Positions 7,569-13,468 of a stretch of DNA of 13,468 nt are shown one piece after another. Every line of letters starts with the position of its first letter. The stretch's first letter is position 1. This DNA comes from Verrucomicrobiota bacterium (lineage in GTDB: Bacteria; Verrucomicrobiota; Verrucomicrobiia; Verrucomicrobiales; DEV007). The translations under genes were made by a program, and so were the position numbers. Under the pieces are notes generated by a model. That model saw only the letters and a list, made by a program, of their open reading frames with translations, was not told the DNA's origin and did not search any database. The DNA lies in the NCBI GenBank assembly GCA_027618625.1, contig JAQCER010000023.1:1-13468 (forward strand). The letters are read 5' to 3'.

Positions 7569-8394
7569 TTACCGAAGTCCAGCCTGTTTGAGTCGCTCGT
7601 CGATCCATTGCCCCTCGCTCTGTGACCAATCAGGCCCGGGAGGATTCGCCTGATGGTTGAGACGCCAGCACCTGCCGGTTCTCCAGACGCGATCGATCAG
7701 CGGCTGCAATGTGAGTGGGACATCTGGATCAAACGGGCGCAAGGGAATGCGGATGGTCGGCAACGGATCTCTTAGCGGACAGTAGTAGACTTCGCGACGG
7801 TCGCGGTGGAGTGCTCGCACGGCGCAAATGATGTAACGGGTCTCTCCGCTTTCGTTAGGTCGAAGACGGCTTTCGTCTGCCGTGATGACATGGAAACCTT
7901 GTCGGATCAGATCAATCTCCACCAGATTCACACCTGCGGACAGCAAGTCCTGCTGCTTTGCCCGGTACTGCTCGCGCCCTGCCTGGCTGATTTTGTTGCT
8001 CGGACTCAGCACTTCAATTACAGTCACAAGCTCCTCGTAGCGATCTCGGATCTCGATCCAACGCCGCGTCTCTGGAGCGACCAGAATGATCTCTGGCTCT
8101 GCTGCCACAACTGGGCTCATTCCCGACTCTGCATCCGGCTGCCAAAGTGGCGGCAAACCATTCCTGGAGGTTTCTACTTCGACAACGGCCACATCGGCGC
8201 GATAGTTTTTCTGCTGTGCGCCGGTTTCTGACGGCTTCTTTTCAGCAATGCTGCGTAAGTCGTCCGGCAGTTCCTCTGACAGTGTTTCGATAATGTAGGA
8301 GATCAACTTAGTATGAACGTCGGCCCATTGCGGCCCATTGCAGTTCCAGAAATGGATTCATTCCTGGGAACGGGTTTGATCGATATTTCTCCAT
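7569..8394 (-). pseudogene. DUF4058 family gene, frameshifted by a 10-bp tandem duplication
   Basis: The long open part (7569-8306, readable from a TTG, 245 residues) matches DUF4058: VIEVLSPSNK, then YRAKQQDLLSAGVNLVEIDL, a basic RQGF, and the usual C-terminal WIDERLKQAGLR. Its family N-terminus is missing from that frame but is present just upstream in another frame: from the ATG at 8394 one reads MEKYRSNPFPGMNPFLELQW, containing the hallmark PFPGMxPxLE motif, and this frame stops at 8308. Deleting one copy of the duplicated decamer at 8321-8340 restores one continuous frame (…LELQWADVHTKLISYIIETL…) of about 271 residues. Function of the family is unknown. An ATG at 8418 is another possible original start. 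The damage could be a real mutation or an assembly error; a shortened protein from TTG 8306 would lack the PFPGM motif. Confidence 0.85.
8321..8340. repeat. Perfect 10-bp tandem duplication that breaks the DUF4058 frame
   Basis: CGGCCCATTG occurs twice back to back (8321-8330 and 8331-8340). Since 10 is not a multiple of 3, one extra copy shifts the frame; with a single copy both halves of the DUF4058 protein fuse in frame. This is the expected product of replication slippage. Confidence 0.9.
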
Positions 8395-8456
8395 TTCCAC
8401 CAGCGTAGCTTCCCGCATTGCTTGCGGCAAGCTTTTGAAGACCTGCCCCGTCTTGG

Positions 8457-8939
8457 TCAAGACGCTTCCTGCCGCAGTCGATTCTGGTAGACCTTGGCGG
8501 CGCTCTTCATTCGGGTGAGGACGTAGTAGACGGTCTGGCTGCGCTGGCGCACCAGGTCTGCGCCGACGATTTTTGGCACGAAGTCAGCAGGGACGTCGAG
8601 GATTGCCTGGAGCGTGCTCCCGTTCAGGCCACGGCAGAGGATCGAGGTCATCGCTCTAGTGAGCGTCTGCACTTCGTGCCCTAGGGATACCTTGAAACTT
8701 GCAGTGGCCTGGCCATCGGCGTCTTTGCCCGCGCTGAGAAATATGCCGACCGTGTCGGTGCATTCTTCATCCTTGCGCACATCTTCGAGATCAAATTTTT
8801 CGTCAGCGGTCGGGCCCCACTTTGCGCTGTTCTCGGCATAGGTCACGAGCATCTCTCGGCGTTCGATCTCGGGAAGATTTTCAAACAGAGTGATGATGTC
8901 CTTCAAGGCGGATGGATAAGGGTGCGCTGCGTCAGTCAT
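8457..8939 (-). CDS. SufE-like Fe-S metabolism protein (divergent)
   Basis: 160 residues from the ATG at 8939; an in-frame TTG at 8987 would add 16 residues and is less likely. The fold pattern fits SufE/CsdE: an N-terminal helix pair (ALKDIITLFENLPEIERREMLVTYAENS), a central beta region, and a C-terminal helical part with LTRAMTSILCRGLNGSTLQAILDVP, which resembles the SufE block for cluster-assembly activation, then VRQRSQTVYYVLTRMKSAAKVYQ. In classical SufE the acceptor cysteine sits in GCxSQVW. Here the corresponding cysteine is probably the one in RKDEECTDTVGIFL, so the loop is different; a second Cys lies in ILCRGL. Expected role: accept sulfur from a SufS-type cysteine desulfurase, but with the altered active-site loop this is less certain. 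It follows truD by 83 nt. Confidence 0.7.
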   Translation of the reverse strand: MTDAAHPYPSALKDIITLFENLPEIERREMLVTYAENSAKWGPTADEKFDLEDVRKDEECTDTVGIFLSAGKDADGQATASFKVSLGHEVQTLTRAMTSILCRGLNGSTLQAILDVPADFVPKIVGADLVRQRSQTVYYVLTRMKSAAKVYQNRLRQEAS

Positions 8940-9022
8940 AGCGGTTATGGGTTCGTACCCGTTGCCCCGAAGCGCCGTTGAAATCAAGCGAATACCCGGC
9001 GATCAGCGAGAAAACGGGATGC

Positions 9023-10069
9023 TCATACGCCTTCGTCACCGGGGTCGTCCAGCTCGTCCAGTTCGGCCAATTCCCGAAGCAGCACGGTGGCATAGGCACC
9101 TCGGGGAAGATCAAAACTGAATATCAAGTGGCCATTTTCGAACTCGATGGGCTTGGCGGCGACTGGGCGAACGCGCATAACACGACGTTCCTGACGCAAT
9201 CCGTATGCTTCAAGTCCCGCAGCCAACTCTTGATGGCGGGCGGCGATTTCTGCTTCAAAGGCGCGCACGGCACCGACGCTCTGCAGCTCGCCAGAACCCC
9301 AGAGCGGTCCAGTCAGCTCAACGATGCCTGCTTGGAATCGATCATTTTCATCGCCGCGTTGTTTCCCGGGCAGGAGAATGGTGCCATTGTCGCTGAACCC
9401 ATAGACTTCGCCCTCAAGCGGCGAGTCCCAAGTTCCGCGTGCGAGGCGTTCTGCAACAATTGCATTGAAAAGGTGGCTGCGCGCGGCTGACAGGAAGATG
9501 CCTCGGAGCAACCGATCGCGCGGTTCGAATTCGCCGCGGAACATGGCGAGCGCTTTTTCGACATTGCGCCCGCCGTGGCCGAAGCGTTGCGTGCCAAAAA
9601 CATTGGGGGCACCACGATCCATGATCACCTGCCAGCGCTCGCTTGCCGATTTTGGATCAAAGTCAGGATCGCGCAGACGAATCGTAAACCGATTGCCCGC
9701 ATGGATGCCCCGGCGGAGCTTGCGGGTATTGCGCGTGATCCGCAGCACGCGCAGGCCATCGGATTCAAGTGTCTCCGCCTCAGGTGATGCCTGTCCCGGT
9801 ATGTGGATGCTGAACCACTGCCTGGTCACCGCGTGTCGATCTTTCAGGCCGCAGTGGCTGACCAATCGGCGACGAATTCCAAGTGCATCCGCCAGCCGTG
9901 CCGCTGCAGCATTGCTGTCGATGTCCCGCTTTTCAACCCAGACCAGGCAGTGTTCGCCAATGCCTGACGGTTCGAACCCCAGAATTTCCTCAACGACAAA
10001 GTCCTCCGGGGCCGACTTGAAACGAGCACGACCCAGCGGCCCGCCATGGAGATAAGGTGGTGCTTCCAC
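9023..10069 (-). CDS. truD: tRNA pseudouridine(13) synthase TruD
   Basis: 348 residues from the GTG at 10069, almost the length of E. coli TruD (349). The catalytic aspartate is in GLKDRHAVTRQWFSIH (Asp77; Asp80 in E. coli). Other landmarks are FKSAPEDFVVEEI near the N-terminus, RRGIHAGNRFTIRLRD, the NVFGTQRFGHGGRNVEKAL block (TRUD insertion-domain border), ARSHLFNAIVAERL, and the C-terminal IFSFDLPRGAYATVLLREL. The enzyme isomerises uridine 13 in tRNA (Glu-type in E. coli). The frame stays open upstream to a TTG at 10165, but that stretch contains the terminator of the LysM gene and adds 32 residues unlike the family, so the GTG before EAPPYLHGG was chosen. There is no strong ribosome binding site. 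Confidence 0.95.
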   Translation of the reverse strand: MEAPPYLHGGPLGRARFKSAPEDFVVEEILGFEPSGIGEHCLVWVEKRDIDSNAAAARLADALGIRRRLVSHCGLKDRHAVTRQWFSIHIPGQASPEAETLESDGLRVLRITRNTRKLRRGIHAGNRFTIRLRDPDFDPKSASERWQVIMDRGAPNVFGTQRFGHGGRNVEKALAMFRGEFEPRDRLLRGIFLSAARSHLFNAIVAERLARGTWDSPLEGEVYGFSDNGTILLPGKQRGDENDRFQAGIVELTGPLWGSGELQSVGAVRAFEAEIAARHQELAAGLEAYGLRQERRVMRVRPVAAKPIEFENGHLIFSFDLPRGAYATVLLRELAELDELDDPGDEGV

Positions 10070-10111
10070 TATGAGTGCAACGGATCTTTCATGGCGAAAG
10101 ACGCAATTACG

Positions 10112-10146
10112 GCAAAGAAAACGGCCACCCTCGGAAAGGGTGGCCG
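10112..10146 (-). terminator. Rho-independent terminator of the LysM lipoprotein gene
   Basis: A perfect 10-bp GC-rich stem (10137-10146 with 10122-10131) with a 5-nt loop (10132-10136). On the minus strand it is followed by TTTTCTTTG (10121-10113). It begins 34 nt after the LysM stop codon and isolates that gene from truD. It also argues against the long truD start at 10165. Confidence 0.92.
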
Positions 10147-10180
10147 CAACAACACAACACTCCAATCCATCAAAGAATGA

Positions 10181-10672
10181 TCAGCGGATCGTAAGAACGT
10201 CTCCTGGGTAGATGACATCGGATGACAGCCCGTTGGTCGACTTTAGGTTCTGCACGCTGGTTCCGTGCATCTGCGAGATGCGGTAGAGATTGTCGCCTTT
10301 TTGCACAGTGTAGGTCTGGCCAGCTGCGCTGGAACCGGTGTACGCTGGCGGGGTGTAGGCAGGTGGCGGCGGGGTGTAAGCCTGTTGCTGATAGGTTGGT
10401 GGCGCAGGCGACTGGTAGGTCGGCGTCTGGTAGGTCGGCGTCTGGTAGTCAGGTTGTGCCGGAGCCTGGGTTCCGGGTTGTGGATACACTTGAGCCTGAT
10501 CATACCCAGTGCCGTAGTAGCCGCCCTGCGGTTGCCCTCCGGCAGGCAGAGCCTGACTGTTAGCGGCGTAATCGTAAGCCTGAGTAGCCGGGGTCTTCGT
10601 AAGAAGCTGGGAGCACGACATGCTCCCCAGTGACAACAAACCGACAGCTATGGCGATGACTGCGTTTTTCAT
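10181..10672 (-). CDS. LysM-domain putative lipoprotein with Pro/Tyr/Gln-rich linker
   Basis: 163 residues. The N-terminus MKNAVIAIAVGLLSLGSMSC is an export signal; Cys20 could be lipidated, although SMSC is an unusual lipobox, so signal peptidase I cleavage is possible. Residues ~45-112 are a low-complexity linker rich in Pro, Tyr, Gln and Thr, with tandem YQTPT units, likely extended and able to cross the peptidoglycan. Residues 120-163 form one LysM domain (TYTVQKGDNLYRISQMHGTS…VIYPGDVLTIR), which binds N-acetylglucosamine-containing glycan such as peptidoglycan. No catalytic domain is attached, so a structural or tethering role is likely (inference). The gene has its own candidate promoter and a strong terminator, hence a monocistronic unit. 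No Shine-Dalgarno site is visible before the ATG. Confidence 0.9.
   Translation of the reverse strand: MKNAVIAIAVGLLSLGSMSCSQLLTKTPATQAYDYAANSQALPAGGQPQGGYYGTGYDQAQVYPQPGTQAPAQPDYQTPTYQTPTYQSPAPPTYQQQAYTPPPPAYTPPAYTGSSAAGQTYTVQKGDNLYRISQMHGTSVQNLKSTNGLSSDVIYPGDVLTIR
10412..10441. repeat. Tandem 15-bp repeat in the LysM protein linker
   Basis: CTGGTAGGTCGGCGT occurs twice in tandem (10412-10426, 10427-10441), with a partial third copy from 10442. It encodes the repeated TPTYQ-type pentapeptide of the linker. Copy changes keep the frame and would alter linker length. Confidence 0.85.
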
Positions 10673-10792
10673 AATAAGGAGAATTCTAGTTTTCGGTTAC
10701 TGACTGCTCCGGGGGGAGAAGGAGGATACTCGCCAACCGAAATCGTCAATCGGAGAAGCCTAACACATCTTAAATATTTGGCAATACTAATT

Positions 10793-10821
10793 ATTCTAAA
10801 AATTTCGTTATTTACGGTAAA
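10793..10821 (-). promoter_or_regulatory. Candidate sigma70-type promoter for the LysM lipoprotein gene
   Basis: Minus-strand TTTACC (10821-10816, 4 of 6 to -35) and TAGAAT (10798-10793, 5 of 6 to -10) are separated by exactly 17 bp in the AT-rich centre of the divergent intergenic region. It would give a leader of roughly 110 nt before the ATG at 10672. Consensus match only. Confidence 0.5.
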
Positions 10822-10901
10822 ACTGTAAAAACTCGAATGGTTTCGCCGGCGAGCAGTGCGGACTTGCGGATGAGTACCGGCTTTGCGAGGCTCCAGAATC
10901 T

Positions 10902-11902
10902 ATGAGTGATGTAGCAAAAAAAGTCCGCTGGGGGATTCTCAGCACTGCCCTGATCGGCACGGCCAAGGTGATTCCAGCCATGCAAAAAGGAACGTTTAGT
11001 GAGGTCGTTGCGATCGCGTCGCGCGATCTGGCGAAGTCCCGGGCCTGTGCCGACGAACTTGGAATCGCCAGGGCTTACGGTTGTTACGAAGAGCTTCTCG
11101 CAGACCCTGACATTGATGCGATTTACAACCCGCTGCCCAACCACCTGCACGTGCCGTGGGCGATCAAGGCGATCGAGGCCGGGAAGCACATCCTTTGTGA
11201 GAAGCCCATCGCCCTGACATCGACCGAGGCGCAGCAACTCGTCGACGTGGCACGGGCGCACCCGGAGATCAAAGTGATGGAAGCCTTTATGTACCGTCAT
11301 CATCCGCAGTGGCAGAAGGCTAGGGAGATCGTTCGTTCCGGTGGCATCGGCGAGTTCCGCACAGTGCAGACATCGTTTTCCTACTTCAATGATGACGGTG
11401 GCAATATCCGTAACATGCCGGAGATCGGCGGTGGCGGATTGATGGATATCGGATGCTACTGCATTTCACTCGCGCGGTTCCTGTTCGACCGTGAACCGAA
11501 GCGACTGGTGGCAACTGTCGAGAATGATCCCCGGTTCGGCGTCGATCGCCTGTCATCGGCAATCATGGATTTTGGCAATGGACTGACATCCAGTTTCATG
11601 TGTTCAACCCAACTGGTGCCCTACCAGCGGGTGAACATTTTTGGCACCAAGGGCAGGGTCGAAATCGAGATCCCTTTCAACGCCTCTGGCACCAGCAGGG
11701 CGAGGGGCCGACTGCCGATCTGCCGGCGCAGGAGATTGCTTTTCCGGTATGCGATCAGTACACGATCCAGGGCGATCTCATGTCCCAGGCGATCCTCAAC
11801 GGTACCGATGTCCCGACACCGATCGATGACGCCGTCGCTAACATGAAGGTCATCGAGGCGATTTTCGAGAGCGAGCGCACGGCTGCCTGGGTGGCCTTGT
11901 AA
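10902..11902 (+). pseudogene. Gfo/Idh/MocA family oxidoreductase, frame broken near the C-terminus
   Basis: The first frame (10902-11846) opens with WGILSTALIGTAKVIPAMQK, the dinucleotide-binding Rossmann start of the MviM/Gfo family, followed by AIYNPLPNHLHVPWAIKAIEAGKHILCEKP (Glu100-Lys101-Pro102) and MEAFMYRHHPQW. Homology-like sequence ends after GRVEIEIPFNA (about 11683); beyond it the frame gives an Arg/Ser-rich nonsense tail. The expected family C-terminus (EIAFPVCDQYTIQGDLMSQAIL…DDAVANMKVIEAIFES) lies in the -1 frame and stops at 11902. Joined, the protein would have about 333 residues, normal for NAD(P)-dependent sugar or inositol-type dehydrogenases. Losing one C in the run after GCC near 11685 would explain it. 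Sequencing error, true pseudogene or programmed slippage at CCCTTTC are all possible. The substrate is unknown. Confidence 0.88.
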
Positions 11903-12002
11903 AATACGATTGCGGAGGCGCCACCTCTACGCTTGAAAACAATCGATTGCTATTGTTCAGCGCGTCGTCGATTGGAGAGGATTGATTATCCAATCCCCGA
12001 AA
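11903..12002 (+). other. Short intergenic region before the secreted repeat protein
   Basis: 100 nt. It contains a 10-bp palindrome CAATCGATTG (11940-11949), a weak 6-bp stem around it (11938-11943 with 11952-11957), and a second weak inverted repeat GATTGG/CCAATC near the gene start. No convincing promoter or terminator was found, and no Shine-Dalgarno site precedes the ATG at 12003. Confidence 0.4.
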
Positions 12003-13468
12003 ATGAAACCATCACGCATTCTTCACATGGGGATGCTGGGTGCATCTCTTGGTCTTAGCTTTCTGAACTCAGTTTGGGCAGCAGACGAGTCAGCCAACCT
12101 GCTGACGAACGGCACCTTCGAGGCCGGCACGGCTCTGGACAGCCCTGAGGGCTCGCTGGATGGCTGGAACCGGGGTGGCAGCAATGCCAGTCTCTGTGTC
12201 GTCGCCTTTCCAGTTCCCGATGCAGGCAGTCATGCTTTGGCGGTCAATGACGACGACACCGAAGGATACGCCGAATGGTATACCGAACTCAACTTAGCAG
12301 GAGTTGCCGCTGAAGGCGATGCCTTAACCCTATCCTGGCAGGAAATGTTTGCTATCGAAGGCGGTGAAATGCGCGTGTCGCTGGTGTTCTTCGATGCTGG
12401 AAACTCAGTGGTAGGCCAGAGGCACTTCGTGACGAACAACTTCAGTGAAGGCTGGAACACGACCCCTCAGGATTCCACTTACACGCAAAGAGAAGAGCCG
12501 TTGCTGGTTCCCGACGGTGCCGTGCGCATGAACGTTTCCCTGGTATCGGGAGGCTCGCTGGAAACGACGGGCATCATGGTGATTGACGATCTTTGTGTCG
12601 CCAGGCCGAAGCAACCAGAGTTGCTCGCCGGAAATTTCTGGCCCAATGCCACGTTTGAAGACGGCAGCAATCTCGACGACCCGGACGGCACGGTAACTGC
12701 GTGGAATCGCGGTGGCAGCGACCCATTGATCGACACCATCACCAATGAGGCATCACTCAGCCCAACCCATGCGCTCGCAGTGCTCGACCAGAATGCAGCA
12801 GGCTATGGCGAATGGTATGCGGATGTTCTGTTGGAAGGGAATGCCAGCGGCGGTGACTCCCTGGATCTGCAATGGTTCGAACTCTACAATGTTTCTGATG
12901 GCGGTGCGATGCGCCTGTCCGCGCTCTTTTTTAACGCGGAGCAAGGTGTGGTGGGAGAGCGCCATTTCGAAGTCACTGGCGACAGCTCGGGCTGGACTGG
13001 CAGCATCTCCGCATCAGAGCTGAGCCGCCGCAACGAATCGCTCGAAGTTCCTGAGGGCGCGGTAACACTGCGGATGTCGCTGGTATCAGGTGGCCCCGAA
13101 GCGACTACTGGCGTCATGGTCATCGATGATTTATCGATCGCGGCGCCCGTTGCGCCGCAAGTGCTGGGCGGAAATTTCTGGAACAATGCAGGCTTTGAAG
13201 AAGGCGCAGGGCTCGATGCTCCAAACGGAACGGTAGCTGGCTGGAACCGTGGCGGCAGCCTCGCCACCATCTGCGAAGTGAGCAGCGCAAACGCATTGAG
13301 CCCGTTGCATTCGCTGGCCATCGTCGATCAAAGTGCTGACGGTTACGGTGAATGGTATGCCGATCTCGGGCTGGCTGAAGTTGCCCAGGCGGGACAACTT
13401 TTGAACATGCAGTGGTTCGAGCTGTTCGACATCAGTGACGGTGGCGCGATGCGCGTGTCGGTATTGTT
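12003..13468 (+). CDS. Secreted modular protein with repeated ~180-residue beta-sandwich-like modules (3' partial)
   Basis: The frame is open from the ATG at 12003 to the window edge (488 complete codons, no stop). Residues 1-26 form a signal peptide (MKPSRILHMG…NSVWA before ADE). The rest is at least three copies of one module. Each has a NxxFExGxxLDxPxGxxxxWNRGGS opening (WNRGGS at residues 55, 234 and 414; periods 179 and 180), GYxEWYxxLxL, a GGxMRxSxxFF strand, VVGxRHF, and, in the two full copies, VSGGxxxTTGxMVIDDLxxA at the end. The N-terminal NGTFE…GW and the terminal IDDL strand resemble carbohydrate-binding modules of the CBM4/9-like jelly-roll type, so a surface or secreted glycan-binding role is plausible (inference). 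Aromatic residues in WFEL and EWY could contact sugar. C-terminal anchor or catalytic domain is outside the window. Confidence 0.85.
   Translation, partial: MKPSRILHMGMLGASLGLSFLNSVWAADESANLLTNGTFEAGTALDSPEGSLDGWNRGGSNASLCVVAFPVPDAGSHALAVNDDDTEGYAEWYTELNLAGVAAEGDALTLSWQEMFAIEGGEMRVSLVFFDAGNSVVGQRHFVTNNFSEGWNTTPQDSTYTQREEPLLVPDGAVRMNVSLVSGGSLETTGIMVIDDLCVARPKQPELLAGNFWPNATFEDGSNLDDPDGTVTAWNRGGSDPLIDTITNEASLSPTHALAVLDQNAAGYGEWYADVLLEGNASGGDSLDLQWFELYNVSDGGAMRLSALFFNAEQGVVGERHFEVTGDSSGWTGSISASELSRRNESLEVPEGAVTLRMSLVSGGPEATTGVMVIDDLSIAAPVAPQVLGGNFWNNAGFEEGAGLDAPNGTVAGWNRGGSLATICEVSSANALSPLHSLAIVDQSADGYGEWYADLGLAEVAQAGQLLNMQWFELFDISDGGAMRVSVL
12096..12620 (+). repeat. Module 1 of the secreted repeat protein
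   Basis: Residues 32-206. The most divergent of the copies: it starts NLLTNGTFEAG instead of GNFWxNAxFExG and has QEMFAIEG where the others have WFELxxxSDG. It ends with TTGIMVIDDLCVA. Confidence 0.75.
12621..13160 (+). repeat. Module 2 of the secreted repeat protein
   Basis: Residues 207-386, complete. It shares GNFWxNAxFExG, WNRGGS, GYGEWYAD, WFELY, SDGGAMR and TTGVMVIDDL with module 3 or module 1. Protein similarity is clear, but the DNA has diverged, so the duplication is not recent. Confidence 0.8.
13161..13468 (+). repeat. Module 3 of the secreted repeat protein (cut by window edge)
   Basis: Residues 387-488 and beyond. It begins VLGGNFWNNAGFEEG and continues through GYGEWYAD, MQWFELF and SDGGAMRVSVL in step with module 2; the sequence ends before the expected IDDL strand. 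Confidence 0.8.

Noticed and set aside
8420..8436. GCTTGCGGCAAGC followed by TTTT, terminator-like
   Set aside because: The T run follows only on the plus strand, where no gene ends; on the minus strand it lies at the start of the DUF4058 gene, with a minimal loop.
11938..11957. Palindrome CAATCGATTG inside a weak stem as an operator
   Set aside because: Short and single; no second copy in the window and no regulator gene nearby.
12230..13397. Minus-strand frames (up to 145 codons) opposite the secreted repeat protein
   Set aside because: They mirror one another because the opposite strand is repeated; the plus-strand frame has a signal peptide and conserved modules.
1..13468. CRISPR arrays, tRNA genes, insertion sequences, phage or defence genes
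   Set aside because: No spaced direct repeats, cloverleaf pattern, transposase or integrase motifs were seen on either strand.

Overview
The window looks like chromosomal DNA of a GC-rich Gram-negative bacterium, most likely a member of Verrucomicrobiota or a related PVC lineage. This is inference. It rests on the mix of families (exported lipoproteins, a GntP-type permease, a PhoD-type phosphatase, a divergent SufE-like protein, DUF4058, an MviM-type oxidoreductase, and a secreted protein of repeated beta-sandwich-like modules), on frequent weak Shine-Dalgarno sites, and on the lack of any plasmid, phage or insertion-sequence gene. No tRNA, rRNA, CRISPR array or transposase was seen.

Layout. 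Positions 53-1270 (minus) hold an exported, stand-alone Lon-type (S16) serine protease with its own candidate promoter. Diverging from it, a tight plus-strand cluster (1503-3427) encodes a glutaredoxin, a coiled-coil lipoprotein and a parvulin-type prolyl isomerase. This suggests a small thiol and protein-folding unit. From 3565 to 10672 every gene is on the minus strand. In transcription order these are a LysM lipoprotein closed by a strong intrinsic terminator, tRNA pseudouridine synthase TruD, a SufE-like protein, a DUF4058 gene, and then a tight gntP-type permease / PhoD-type phosphatase / class III aminotransferase unit. Divergent from the LysM gene, the plus strand carries a Gfo/Idh/MocA oxidoreductase and the start of a large secreted repeat protein that runs off the right edge.

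Two genes are broken by local lesions that can be read directly. The DUF4058 gene carries a perfect 10-bp tandem duplication that separates its conserved N-terminal motif from the rest. The Gfo/Idh/MocA gene needs a -1 frame change near 11673-11686 to join its Rossmann and middle region to its conserved C-terminus. Either lesion could be a real mutation or an assembly error; raw reads would decide.

I did not find a convincing new defence, mobile or RNA-based system. The items most worth a second look are the exported ATPase-less Lon-like protease, the 10-bp duplication, the frame break next to a CCCTTTC slippery-type heptamer, and the modular secreted protein, which has no closed reading frame inside the window.
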